A stretch of 64,000 nucleotides of DNA, taken from Bhargavaea beijingensis (GTDB taxonomy: Bacteria > Bacillota > Bacilli > Bacillales_A > Planococcaceae). Position 1 is the first letter of the stretch. Every line of letters starts with the position of its first letter. The stretch is taken from NCBI RefSeq assembly GCF_900101985.1, contig NZ_FNAR01000012.1, forward strand, positions 21,088-85,087, read 5' to 3'. The notes below the pieces were generated by a model. The model did not search any database. It was given only the letters and a program-made list of their open reading frames with translations, and had not been told where the DNA came from. Positions 34,899 to 42,972 of this stretch are shown piece by piece. The translations under genes were made by a program, and so were the position numbers.

Positions 34899-35444
34899 TT
34901 GAGCTATACCGAAAATGGCACGACAATCCGCCCTGTGAAAAAGGCGGACCTCAAACGCATGTGGGAATTGAGTTTCCGCGACAAAGACCCGGAGTGGAAA
35001 AAATGGGACGCCCCGTATTATCCTCATGAGCCGTTGGAGTGGGAAGCGTTCTATGATAGAAAAGATAAACTCATCGACCAGGACGACTACTGGCTGATCG
35101 AACACGAAGGCACCATCGTCGGCATGGTCGGCTATTACTGGGAACACAAGCCCTCCCTTTGGCTCGAGATGGGCATTGCCATCTACGACCCGGCCTACTG
35201 GAACGGCGGCATAGGCACGACCGCCTTTAAACTGTGGCGCGACCACCTGTTCAACACCATGCCGCTCGTCCGGACGGGGTACACCACCTGGTCCGGCAAC
35301 GAGCGCATGATCCGGGCCGGAGAGAAACTCGGCTTCAAGATGGAAGCCCGCATCCGCAAAGTCCGCTACTGGAACGGGACGTTCTACGACTCGATCCGGA
35401 TGGGGATGCTGCGGGAGGAGTGGGAGGAACTGCGGACCCAATAA
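34899..35444 (+). CDS. GNAT acetyltransferase (RimJ/RimL type, YoaA-like)
   Basis: A 181-residue acetyltransferase: TIRPVKKADLKRMWELSF at the start, motif A region EMGIAIYDPAYWNGGIGTTAF and motif B GEKLGFKMEARIRKVRYWNG, as in the ribosomal-protein and metabolite acetyltransferases of the RimJ/RimL group. TTG start about seven bases after AGGGAAG. Probably cotranscribed with the peptidase gene. Acceptor unknown. Confidence 0.82.
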   Translation: MSYTENGTTIRPVKKADLKRMWELSFRDKDPEWKKWDAPYYPHEPLEWEAFYDRKDKLIDQDDYWLIEHEGTIVGMVGYYWEHKPSLWLEMGIAIYDPAYWNGGIGTTAFKLWRDHLFNTMPLVRTGYTTWSGNERMIRAGEKLGFKMEARIRKVRYWNGTFYDSIRMGMLREEWEELRTQ

Positions 35445-35592
35445 GAGAAGTCAGCAGGGAACATGTTGCCCTGCCGAATTCCCCATTTCCAGTCCTATCA
35501 GGCACTTTAGTATACCTTTCTTCTCTTTAAGAAGGAGAACCCAATACAAATTCAGAGTACAGGCTAATCAATCTGAGAGGTGTAGTGACTTC

Positions 35593-35724
35593 ATGGACAG
35601 GAAGACGTTTTGGAAGTTGATCGAGGAATCCAAAAGGCATGATGAGCAGGCAGAGTGGCTGATTGAAAAGCTGTCTCAAACAAATCTTGAAGAAGCACTT
35701 GGTTTTGAATTTGTCGTTTGGTGA
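35593..35724 (+). pseudogene. Truncated DUF4240 protein
   Basis: ATG at 35593 gives only 43 codons (MDRKTFWKLIEESKRHDEQA, then AEWLIEKLSQTNLEEALGFEF) matching the N-terminus of DUF4240 proteins, which are normally well over 100 residues. The conserved continuation is missing and a terminator follows within 55 bases, so this is a gene remnant. Confidence 0.6.
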
Positions 35725-35777
35725 AGAGCCTTTAGGGTGAAAGGTAACAGGTCGGCTTCCCTGATCTATACCATCAA

Positions 35778-35813
35778 AACAAGCAGGCAGTGATGTTCTA
35801 CTGCCTGCTTGTT
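35778..35813 (+). terminator. Terminator of the AACAAGCAG family (copy 1)
   Basis: AACAAGCAGGCAGT (35778-35791) pairs with ACTGCCTGCTTGTT (35800-35813). The same stem base recurs at 44196, 57161 and 60659. Confidence 0.8.
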
Positions 35814-35927
35814 CACATTTAACTGTTATTCAATCATGAACAGAGCACCGCCGAATAGTAACAGCTTTTTGCGGAAATACCTTGCGCGACGGTTATCCAT
35901 GAATAGCAATTTTTCGGTTTTTCGTGA

Positions 35928-36269
35928 TCAGGATTCAGTCTTTAACTTTTCAAATCCACATAAATCGATCCATTGTTGAATTGCCTTGATCACGTCTTGG
36001 AATGCTAAGCCGTTCGGAGTTAACCCATATTCCACTTTTTTTATGGAAGAATCAATGAATTTCTTATAAACCAAGCCTGCCTCTACCAACTCATTTAACC
36101 GATCCGTCAGCAACCGGTCGGAAATTCCAGGAATCATGGAGTGAATTTCATGATATCTTTTTGGACCAGTGATTAACGTATAAATAATCATCCCCATCCA
36201 GCGTTTCCCGATAAATTCAATCGCTTGATGATAGGTACTGCAACTATGTGAACAATTTTGTCGGGTCAT
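35928..36269 (-). CDS. HxlR-family transcriptional regulator
   Basis: A 113-residue winged-helix regulator of the HxlR/DUF24 family: CSHSCSTYHQAIEFIGKRW at the N-terminus with two to three cysteines, and ISDRLLTDRLNELVEAGLV as the recognition region. Many HxlR proteins sense electrophiles or oxidants through an N-terminal cysteine and control an adjacent oxidoreductase. Start 36269 follows AAGGAG by nine bases. Divergent from the nitroreductase gene with inverted repeats between. AT-rich relative to surroundings. Confidence 0.85.
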   Translation of the reverse strand: MTRQNCSHSCSTYHQAIEFIGKRWMGMIIYTLITGPKRYHEIHSMIPGISDRLLTDRLNELVEAGLVYKKFIDSSIKKVEYGLTPNGLAFQDVIKAIQQWIDLCGFEKLKTES

Positions 36270-36329
36270 ATTATTCATCTCCTTTTCTGTGAGTTCGCTT
36301 CCTCCATTGTAGCATATCCGATTTTTCAT

Positions 36330-36386
36330 TTGACACTTTAACTTACTAATGGTAAGGTTCTTTCTGAAAACTAATAATTAGTAAGT
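36330..36386 (+). promoter_or_regulatory. Nitroreductase promoter with HxlR-type inverted repeats
   Basis: TTGACA (36330-36335), 17 bases, TAAGGT (36353-36358) form the promoter. AACTTACTAAT (36340-36350) and its inverse ATTAGTAAGTT (36376-36386) flank the -10, a likely operator for the divergent HxlR regulator. Confidence 0.6.
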
Positions 36387-36403
36387 TGACAGGAGGAAAT
36401 ATA

Positions 36404-37030
36404 ATGACAACAGCAACTAAAGATTTATATACACTTATGAGTGAAAGAAAATCTGTACGTAAATATGATCCGACCTTTAAAATGACACAAGCGGAACTGG
36501 AAGAAATCCTTGCGCTTGCAACAAGTGCACCATCTTCAAGCAACCTGCAGTCTTGGAGATTCATTGTTTTTCAAGACGAGGCAACGAAAAAAGAACTTCG
36601 TGCAATTGCAAACGATCAGGAGCAAGTTGAAACAGCTTCAGCCGTGATTGCCGTTATCGGGGATTCCGATATGTATAAAAATGTGGAAAAAATCGCTGCC
36701 CAAAACGTAGCAGAAGGTCATATGGATGAAAATCAGAAAAACACGATGATCAACAATGCGATGAACCTCTATCCATATGCACCAGCAGAACTTAGACGGA
36801 ATATCGCTTCATTTGATGCAGGACTTATCTCCATGCAAATCATGTTAATCGCAAAAGAAAAGGGCTATGATACCGTACCGATGGCTGGATTTGATATGGC
36901 GAAATTTGCAGAGCGCTTTGAGTTGCCCGAACATCATCACCCAATTGCACTGATTGCTATCGGTAAAGCAGTTGCGCCGGCATATGGCACATCACGTATG
37001 CCGGTAAAAGATATTGCCCGTTTTATTTAA
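36404..37030 (+). CDS. Nitroreductase-family NAD(P)H oxidoreductase
   Basis: A 208-residue flavoprotein of the nitroreductase family (YdgI/YodC group) that reduces nitro compounds, quinones or similar electrophiles with FMN. Visible blocks are LMSERKSVRKYDPTFKM (FMN-binding Arg/Ser), ATSAPSSSNLQSWRFIV and the C-terminal GFDMAKFAERFELPEHHHP with PIALIAIGKA. Start 36404 is seven bases after AGGAGG. Divergent HxlR regulator and shared operator suggest induction by reactive electrophiles. Confidence 0.9.
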   Translation: MTTATKDLYTLMSERKSVRKYDPTFKMTQAELEEILALATSAPSSSNLQSWRFIVFQDEATKKELRAIANDQEQVETASAVIAVIGDSDMYKNVEKIAAQNVAEGHMDENQKNTMINNAMNLYPYAPAELRRNIASFDAGLISMQIMLIAKEKGYDTVPMAGFDMAKFAERFELPEHHHPIALIAIGKAVAPAYGTSRMPVKDIARFI

Positions 37031-37088
37031 CTTGTTCAATCTTCAATACAATAAAAACTCCGGTGAATGTCATAACCAAGAGTGCACC

Positions 37089-37123
37089 ATCAGCAGAGTC
37101 ACTTAGATTCTGCTGATTTTTTT
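37089..37123 (+). terminator. Terminator of the nitroreductase gene
   Basis: ATCAGCAGA (37089-37097) pairs with TCTGCTGAT (37109-37117), then TTTTTT. Confidence 0.85.
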
Positions 37124-37256
37124 GATAGTGTCGGAATAAGGAGCGCCGAATCATTCGAAGATTTGATGGAATCGTTGAAATTTGGAGTGTATTGCGATAA
37201 AGTGGTCATCATCAGAATACATATGGATTCCTTTTTCATCTTTGAGGTGAAATAGA
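37124..37256 (+). other. Intergenic segment, possible gene remnant
   Basis: A plus-strand frame ending TAG just before the next hairpin reads ESFEDLMESLKFG and VVIIRIHMDSFFIFEVK. It looks like the end of a protein and is followed by a perfect terminator, but it has no start or ribosome site and no family was recognised. Confidence 0.25.
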
Positions 37257-37300
37257 ATCCCACAGAGAAGCCGGAAAGCTGGCTTCTCTGTGGGATTTTG
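37257..37300 (+). terminator. Strong hairpin upstream of the LysE gene
   Basis: A perfect 16-bp stem (37257-37272 with 37281-37296), then TTTG. No intact plus-strand gene precedes it apart from the nitroreductase, which has its own terminator. Confidence 0.75.
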
Positions 37301-37331
37301 TATTGTATGATTTCTGTATAGGAGGACAAAG

Positions 37332-37949
37332 ATGCTTGCCGCTTTGATTCACGGGATTGTTTTGGCTTTCGGGCTGATTTTGCCGCTCGGCGTACAAAAT
37401 GTATTTATCTTTAACCAGGGGGCGGCGCACCGCAGGCTTTCACGGGCTTTGCCGGCAGTCATCACTGCCGGTGTCTGTGATATGCTCCTCATTCTCCTGG
37501 CGGTGACCGGCGTGTCGCTGATCGTCTTCAGCTTTGCCTGGCTGAAGAACCTGATTTTCCTGGTCGGCTTCGTTTTCATGGTATACATGGGCTGGTCGAT
37601 TTTCCGAAGCGCTTCCGGAACTGGGGAAGGGAGGAGGGAGGCGCTCACCACCAAGGAACAGATCCTCTTCGCCGCTTCGGTTTCCCTGCTGAATCCCCAT
37701 GCCATTCTGGACTTGATCGGGGTCATCGGACCGAGTTCGCTGGCGTACGAAGGGAACCGGCTTATCGTGTTTACGGCCGCGTGTATCGGGGTTTCCTTCG
37801 TCTGGTTTTTTGGCTTGGCAATAGCCGGCCGGTTGATCGGGGGCTTCGATACAGACGGCAACCTCATCAGGAGGCTCAATCAGCTCTCTGCGCTCATCAT
37901 CTGGGGAATTGCCGTTTATTTGGGAATCCAGCTTATGGAGAGCGTGTAG
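37332..37949 (+). CDS. LysE/ArgO-family amino-acid exporter
   Basis: A 205-residue membrane protein with about six hydrophobic segments. The N-terminal GIVLAFGLILPLGVQNVFIFNQG is the family hallmark, and SVSLLNPHAILD matches the second conserved block. These proteins export lysine, arginine or related amino acids. ATG start with AGGAGG upstream. No LysR-type regulator gene adjoins it, unlike many lysE genes. Confidence 0.85.
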   Translation: MLAALIHGIVLAFGLILPLGVQNVFIFNQGAAHRRLSRALPAVITAGVCDMLLILLAVTGVSLIVFSFAWLKNLIFLVGFVFMVYMGWSIFRSASGTGEGRREALTTKEQILFAASVSLLNPHAILDLIGVIGPSSLAYEGNRLIVFTAACIGVSFVWFFGLAIAGRLIGGFDTDGNLIRRLNQLSALIIWGIAVYLGIQLMESV

Positions 37950-38094
37950 TTCCTGCATCCAATAGGGTCCGAACTCAAAAAGACTGCTCACCGGGCTGCA
38001 TCTCAGACTGTTGCCATAAATCTGAAGAGAGTGGCCTGCTGGACCTGGGAGTCACCGGAACCGGCCTGAAGGTCGGTCATCCCAATGGCGGCGA

Positions 38095-38185
38095 GGGCCC
38101 GCAGCGGAAATCCGGAGGATTTTATGGAAAAGAAAAAAACTGCAGACAAAGGAGTAATATACTCACTTTGTCTACAGTCTGAGGC
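38095..38185 (+). repeat. Interspersed terminator-carrying repeat, copy 2
   Basis: Same element as at 30514-30602 (inverted) and 53149-53238. It includes GGAGGATTTTATGGAAAAG, a run of seven A and the hairpin. Bases 37950-38094 in front of it hold no recognised gene. Confidence 0.7.
38140..38177 (-). terminator. Terminator within repeat copy 2
   Basis: CTGCAGACAAAGGAGT pairs imperfectly with ACTCACTTTGTCTACAG (ending 38177); the minus strand runs into TTTTTTTC. It lies 42 bases beyond the minus-strand small gene and probably ends the Ykn-like operon. Confidence 0.75.
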
Positions 38186-38219
38186 AGCGCACCGGGCGCT
38201 GCCTCTTTCCTGGGGTTAT

Positions 38220-38396
38220 TTACTTTCGGAACGCAATGGCCACAGCAATCGAAGCGAGACCTGCGACAATCGCAAGGGGGATGGCCCTTGCACTTAATTC
38301 GGCGGCGATGTACGAGGATTGAAGAATTGCAACCAGGCCGATGGTTGTGACGGCCAGGAGGAAAACCAGTCCCCACTTCACAATCTGTCCCGGCAT
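38220..38396 (-). CDS. Small membrane protein downstream of the Ykn-like exporter
   Basis: A 58-residue protein with two hydrophobic segments (GLVFLLAVTTIGLVAILQSS and PLAIVAGLASIAVAIAF). The start at 38396 has AAGGAAGG upstream. It follows the permease gene by 32 bases on the same strand and precedes the operon terminator, so it is probably cotranscribed. No family recognised. Confidence 0.55.
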   Translation of the reverse strand: MPGQIVKWGLVFLLAVTTIGLVAILQSSYIAAELSARAIPLAIVAGLASIAVAIAFRK

Positions 38397-38428
38397 GTGC
38401 AGACCTTCCTTCCGGTGGTTTTTCCTGA

Positions 38429-39646
38429 TCACTCATACCTCAACGCTTCGATCGGGCTCAGCTTGGACGCTTTGTTGGCCGGCAGGATGCCGAACACGAT
38501 TCCGATCATTGAAGAAAAGAGGATACCGATGATGACGACTAACGGGTTGATGATCGGGGAGAACGGCAGAAACTGGGCGGCGATGGCGGTTACAAGTGCC
38601 GCGAAGCCGATCCCGATCAGCCCGCCGAGTGATGTCAGTGTCACGGACTCGATCAGAAACTGCCGGAGAATCTGGCCGCGTGTCGCGCCGAGCGCCTTGC
38701 GGAGACCGATCTCCCTTGTGCGTTCCGTGACGGAGACGAGCATGATGTTCATGACCCCGATGCCGCCGACGAGAAGCGAGATGCCGGCGATGCTGCTGAT
38801 GAACAGCGTGATCGTCGCATAGAAGCTGTCGAACTCCTCGACGTAAGCGGACATGTCTTCGGCGACATACATGCCTTCTTCGCTTCCGATGACCTCATTC
38901 AGCTTATCGGCAGCGGCAAACCCGGTTTCCGTCAAGGTGTCTGGCTGGTCAGCGATGACGTTGATCGTATCGATCTCCGGGCTCCCGAACATCATGGAGA
39001 TGAGCGTGCGGGGCATCAGCATCTGGCCATTCGAGAATTCATCCATGTGACGGAACTCCGGGGGCAGCGTGGATTCATACACCCCGACCACTTTATACGG
39101 ATTGTCATTGATGTCGATGATTGCGCCGACCGCTTCTTCATCCGCCCCGAACATGTTCTCTCTTGTGAGGGAATCAATCATCGCGACGCGTGAGTAACTG
39201 TCGTTGTCGCGTGTATTCAGGCGGCGGCCCTCCAGTAGGGTGAGGTCTTTGGCGATAAAGTATTGATTGTCGACGCCGAGGATTTCCATTTCGGCCGAGT
39301 GTTCGTTATGGTTCATCGTTCCCCAGCCGCTGTTTGTGCCGAGCACATATTTCACGCCGGGCACTTCTTTTACTGTGTCCAGCTGTTCGGTGGTCACTGC
39401 CGGGGGTTCCACCCAGATCATCTCCCCGTTTTCCTCGATCGCCGCCTGTTCAAAATAAAGGGGGATGGCATTCTCGTCCGTGCTGAACAGCTCATCCGCC
39501 ATCTGTTTCCGGGCTCCGTCGCCGATTGCGACGACGATGATGACGGCGCTGACGCCGATGATGATGCCGAGCATGGTCAGGACCGACCGGATTTTGTGGT
39601 TCCAGATGGAGGACAGGGCGATGACGAAACTTTCCCATACGTTCAT
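38429..39646 (-). CDS. ABC exporter permease (YknZ/MacB type)
   Basis: A 405-residue membrane protein with the MacB arrangement: one N-terminal helix (SVLTMLGIIIGVSAVIIVVA), a large extracytoplasmic domain (about residues 50-270), and three C-terminal helices with the FtsX motif GGIGVMNIMLVSVTERTREI and GLRKALGATRGQILRQFL. In B. subtilis YknWXYZ protects against the SDP toxin. It overlaps the ATPase gene by four bases. Confidence 0.9.
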   Translation of the reverse strand: MNVWESFVIALSSIWNHKIRSVLTMLGIIIGVSAVIIVVAIGDGARKQMADELFSTDENAIPLYFEQAAIEENGEMIWVEPPAVTTEQLDTVKEVPGVKYVLGTNSGWGTMNHNEHSAEMEILGVDNQYFIAKDLTLLEGRRLNTRDNDSYSRVAMIDSLTRENMFGADEEAVGAIIDINDNPYKVVGVYESTLPPEFRHMDEFSNGQMLMPRTLISMMFGSPEIDTINVIADQPDTLTETGFAAADKLNEVIGSEEGMYVAEDMSAYVEEFDSFYATITLFISSIAGISLLVGGIGVMNIMLVSVTERTREIGLRKALGATRGQILRQFLIESVTLTSLGGLIGIGFAALVTAIAAQFLPFSPIINPLVVIIGILFSSMIGIVFGILPANKASKLSPIEALRYE

Positions 39647-40323
39647 GAGGTCACCTTCCTGTCTTCCACAATGAGGCCGTCACGCAAAACGATGACGCGG
39701 TCTGTGTAGGCTGCAATCTCTTCTTCATGGGTGACGATGATGACGGTTTTGCCCTCACGGTTCAGTTCTGTGAGCAGTTCCATGATCTGTGCGCCGGTCT
39801 TTGAGTCAAGAGCTCCTGTCGGTTCATCTGCCAGGATGACGGTGGGCTGGTTGACCAGTGCGCGGGCGATGGCGACACGCTGTTTCTGGCCGCCCGACAG
39901 TTCGCTCGGAAGATGCCCCGTCCTGTCGGTCAGGCCGACCTTTTCCAGCAGGCCCAGAGCCCGCTCAGACCGCTCTTTTTTCGAAACGCCGGCATAAAGC
40001 AGGGGCGTTTCGACGTTTTTCTGGGCGTTCAGGCGGGGAAGCAGGAAAAACTGCTGGAACACAAAGCCGATATGCTTGTTGCGCAGGCCCGCCAGCTGTT
40101 TTTCATTGGCCTGCTTCACGTCTTCTCCGTTCAGGGAATAGGTGCCGCCAGTCTGCTTGTCGAGGAATCCGATGATATTCATCAGTGTCGATTTGCCGGA
40201 ACCTGACGGTCCCATGATCGCCACGAATTCGCCGTCCCCGATTTCCAGGTCCAGGCCCCGAAGTACCGGGACAGAAAGGCTTCCGCTCCCATATGTCTTG
40301 GTAATCTGAGAAAGCCTGATCAT
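39643..40323 (-). CDS. ABC exporter ATPase (YknY/MacB type)
   Basis: A 226-residue ATPase of the LolD/MacB class: Walker A GPSGSGKST, Q-loop FVFQQFFLLPRL, signature LSGGQKQRVAIARAL, Walker B VILADEPTGALDS, H-loop VTHEEE. The start at 40323 (MIRLSQITKTYG) is one base after the adaptor stop codon. Confidence 0.92.
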   Translation of the reverse strand: MIRLSQITKTYGSGSLSVPVLRGLDLEIGDGEFVAIMGPSGSGKSTLMNIIGFLDKQTGGTYSLNGEDVKQANEKQLAGLRNKHIGFVFQQFFLLPRLNAQKNVETPLLYAGVSKKERSERALGLLEKVGLTDRTGHLPSELSGGQKQRVAIARALVNQPTVILADEPTGALDSKTGAQIMELLTELNREGKTVIIVTHEEEIAAYTDRVIVLRDGLIVEDRKVTS

Positions 40324-40324
40324 G

Positions 40325-41656
40325 TTAGGCCTCCTCCGATTCGGAGTCTTCCGGCTCCGTTTCTTCCGGGGCGTCCCCGTCTTCTGCCGGCTCCGTTTCC
40401 ATTTCTGTCTCTGTTTCTGTTTCATCCATTGTGTCCGGGTCTTCCATGCCTTCGTCCATCGTCATGAAATCCGGCACTTCCTGGCCGGGTTCCAAGTTTT
40501 TCATCGCGATCACATAAGGGTTTGTGACGACCAGGTCGCCGGGTTCCAGTCCTTCCGCAACGCCTGCAAACTCGTCATTCATCTCGCCGAGCACAACCGG
40601 GCGCTTTTCCAGAATGTTTTCCTGGCTGATCACATAGACGAACTCATTTCCTTCGTCATCCATATCCAGCGCCATATGAGGAATGGCCAATTGTTCACTT
40701 TGTTCCAGGTCGGAGACGTTGATTTCAAGAGACACATGGAAGCCCTGGCGCAGTTCCTTCGTATCGCCGGCGATGGTTACAGTGAACGGGTACATCGTCA
40801 CATTGCCGCCGCCACCTCCGTATTCATCCATGGCGCTCTGGTCGCCTTCAGGAAACTGGGAGATCGATTCGATGCTGCCCTCCCATGTCTGGTCTTTAAA
40901 GACCTTGGGGCGGATGACAACGGGTTGTTCGGGTTTGACTTTCACCGTGTCAAACTCGCTCATCGTCCCGATCACCTTGAACGGGCCGCTGGAAATAATG
41001 TGGACGACCGGTTCGGCGGATCCGTTTTCGGACGGTTCCACGTTTTTATTGACTTTTACGACAGTGCCGGCGATTTTGCTTTTGACAGTCAGTTTTTCTT
41101 TCTGGACCGCCAGTTCATCAATCGCCTGCTGGGCCGAGCCGATTTCATCTTTGATGCCTTCGATATCCATTTCAAGCTGGACGATTTCCTTGGATGCCGC
41201 ACTGAGCTCTTCTTTTGTGACATCCTTATTTTTCTTCATATCATTCAGTTGTCTGCGCGCCGCCGTCAATTCATCGTTCGCGATGGCCAGACGCTTATTC
41301 GTCAGATCGCGCGTCCGGACAGCTTTATTGTATTCGCTGTTCACTGCTGAGTCATCGTATGCATACAGCGGGGTGTCCGCTTCGATCACCTGGTTTTCTG
41401 ATACGAGAAATTCTTTTACTTCACCGTTTTCTGCCTCATGGAACACTTTCTGTTCATCGCTCGGGATGATCTGACCCGTGACAAGAATGCTCTCACCCAG
41501 TTCCTGTGTTGCGGCAGCCTGCACCATCACCGGCTCGTCATGCTCTTCGGATGCACCGGAAGCAAATAGCCGGTCCTTGAAGATAAATGCCGTTGCGGCC
41601 AGCAACACCACGGCGAGAACAGCGATGCCTGCCCAAATCAATACTTTCTTTTTCAT
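40325..41656 (-). CDS. Efflux adaptor (YknX/MacA-like HlyD family)
   Basis: A 443-residue membrane-fusion-type adaptor: N-terminal anchor (residues 4-25), split lipoyl/barrel-sandwich parts (GEVKEFLVSENQVIEADTPLY and KSKIAGTVVKVNKNVEP), a coiled-coil hairpin (about residues 105-190), and a beta-barrel domain. The last 45 residues are an extreme acidic tail of Glu, Asp and Thr (TETETEMETEPAEDGDAPEE), unusual for the family. Start 41656 follows GGGGGG. First gene of the exporter operon. Confidence 0.88.
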   Translation of the reverse strand: MKKKVLIWAGIAVLAVVLLAATAFIFKDRLFASGASEEHDEPVMVQAAATQELGESILVTGQIIPSDEQKVFHEAENGEVKEFLVSENQVIEADTPLYAYDDSAVNSEYNKAVRTRDLTNKRLAIANDELTAARRQLNDMKKNKDVTKEELSAASKEIVQLEMDIEGIKDEIGSAQQAIDELAVQKEKLTVKSKIAGTVVKVNKNVEPSENGSAEPVVHIISSGPFKVIGTMSEFDTVKVKPEQPVVIRPKVFKDQTWEGSIESISQFPEGDQSAMDEYGGGGGNVTMYPFTVTIAGDTKELRQGFHVSLEINVSDLEQSEQLAIPHMALDMDDEGNEFVYVISQENILEKRPVVLGEMNDEFAGVAEGLEPGDLVVTNPYVIAMKNLEPGQEVPDFMTMDEGMEDPDTMDETETETEMETEPAEDGDAPEETEPEDSESEEA

Positions 41657-41865
41657 CTTTCCCCCCTGAATGATCGGGCACAATTGGTATCTGTTTTTCT
41701 GTGCCCTTTATTTTTTGACCCTTAGTGAAGCCATAAAAAATACTTCTCACGCCATTGATTCAACAGTTAGTTGAAATCCAAAAAACGGCAGAGCGCTTCT
41801 CAAATGATTATACAATATTTTCCGTTTAAAAGAACCCTATAAAAAGGATATACTTGATAAAAATT

Positions 41866-41874
41866 TGATATAAT
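41866..41874 (+). promoter_or_regulatory. Extended -10 promoter for the TRIC-type channel gene
   Basis: TGATATAAT lies about 60 bases before the start of the downstream gene. The divergent minus strand has TATAAT at 41813-41808 as a possible promoter for the exporter operon. Confidence 0.5.
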
Positions 41875-41935
41875 GTAGTTATTTTTTCGGACTTATTTCG
41901 AATGCACTCTTCTCCATCTATAATGGAGATTCAAA

Positions 41936-42577
41936 ATGGTCGCTTGGCTCGAAGGAAAGGACGGCGCTGCTTACATGACTTGGGACGTATTGAATATCAT
42001 CGGCACCCTCGCTTTCGCCATCAGCGGAGCCATCGTCGCGATGGAGGAGGACTTTGATATCTTCGGCGTGATGATCCTGGGGTTCACGACGGCGTTTGGT
42101 GGAGGGACAGTCCGCAATCTGCTGATCGGAATCCCGGTCGATCTGATTTGGACACAGGGCAACCTGTTTATCCTGGCCTTCAGCGCCATCCTGGTGGTGT
42201 TTCTGTTTCCCAATCACTGGTGGATCCACTACTGGAATCGTTGGGGCATCTTCTTTGATGCCATCGGACTGGCCGCATTCGCCATTCAGGGCGCTTTCAT
42301 GGCTGTCGAATCCGGTGCATCGCTCGCCGGAGTCATTGTCGCCGCGACCATGACCGGGGCAGGCGGAGGGATGATCCGCGATCTGTTCGCAGGAAGGAAA
42401 CCGATGATCTTCCGGGATGAGATTTATGCACTCTGGGCAGCGCTCGGCGGCCTGCTGATCGGACTCGGCATGATCGAAGGCGCCTGGATGACGGGCAGCC
42501 TGCTGGCGGCAATCGTGGTTCTGCGGATGTTGTCCGTGACTTATAAATGGCACTTGCCGAAAAGTTCCCTGACGTGA
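41936..42577 (+). CDS. TRIC-type cation channel family protein (UPF0126)
   Basis: A 213-residue protein with seven predicted helices built from two related halves, each ending in a GGGxxR motif (TAFGGGTVRNLL and GAGGGMIRDLFAG). This is the prokaryotic TRIC/YadS family of homotrimeric cation channels. The ATG at 41936 has GGAG seven bases upstream; an in-frame ATG at 41975 is a less well supported alternative. No terminator is seen before array F. Confidence 0.85.
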   Translation: MVAWLEGKDGAAYMTWDVLNIIGTLAFAISGAIVAMEEDFDIFGVMILGFTTAFGGGTVRNLLIGIPVDLIWTQGNLFILAFSAILVVFLFPNHWWIHYWNRWGIFFDAIGLAAFAIQGAFMAVESGASLAGVIVAATMTGAGGGMIRDLFAGRKPMIFRDEIYALWAALGGLLIGLGMIEGAWMTGSLLAAIVVLRMLSVTYKWHLPKSSLT

Positions 42578-42584
42578 TGGGGGC

Positions 42585-42647
42585 GAGTGCTTTCAAATGA
42601 GGCATGGGTGCATCGAAAATGAAGTGAAGTGATTCACCTGTTGAATA
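42585..42647. repeat. Three tandem 21-bp units (array F)
   Basis: Units start at 42585, 42606 and 42627 with GAGTGCTTTCAA, GGGTGCATCGAA and AAGTGATTCACC. The first two nearly repeat units of array A; the third resembles array D. It begins eight bases after the stop codon of the channel gene. Confidence 0.7.
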
Positions 42648-42972
42648 TTCCGTGGAAGATTTCGTTACAGGCTCGGGAATATTTCCCGTTAGATCATCGA
42701 TCCAGGTGCCGCCGATTCCCGGAATCCATCGGATCAGGGAATGAATGCATCGCTGGGGAATTTTGAAAGAGTTACCGGAATACCTTATAATCGGATAAAA
42801 CGAAAGAGTCGGAAAACAGCTGTCAGTTTTTTTCTGTCTGCGTTTATCATTCTAGCTCGCTCCAATCCCCCTGAGCGGGCTTTGCTGGAAAGGAGCCTTC
42901 ATAGTGATTCGTCCAATTTGATCCCTCTCCAGAACTCAATTCGCACGTTCTGATTAAACGGGGGATAAAACC
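42648..42972 (+). other. Intergenic region before the MFS gene
   Basis: No convincing gene. A 70-codon frame here lacks a ribosome site and recognisable sequence. The only structure noted is an imperfect inverted repeat around the BglII-like GATC at 42697-42735. Confidence 0.3.

Noticed and set aside
42741..42953. A 70-codon frame before the second MFS gene
   Set aside because: No ribosome site and random-looking sequence; treated as intergenic.
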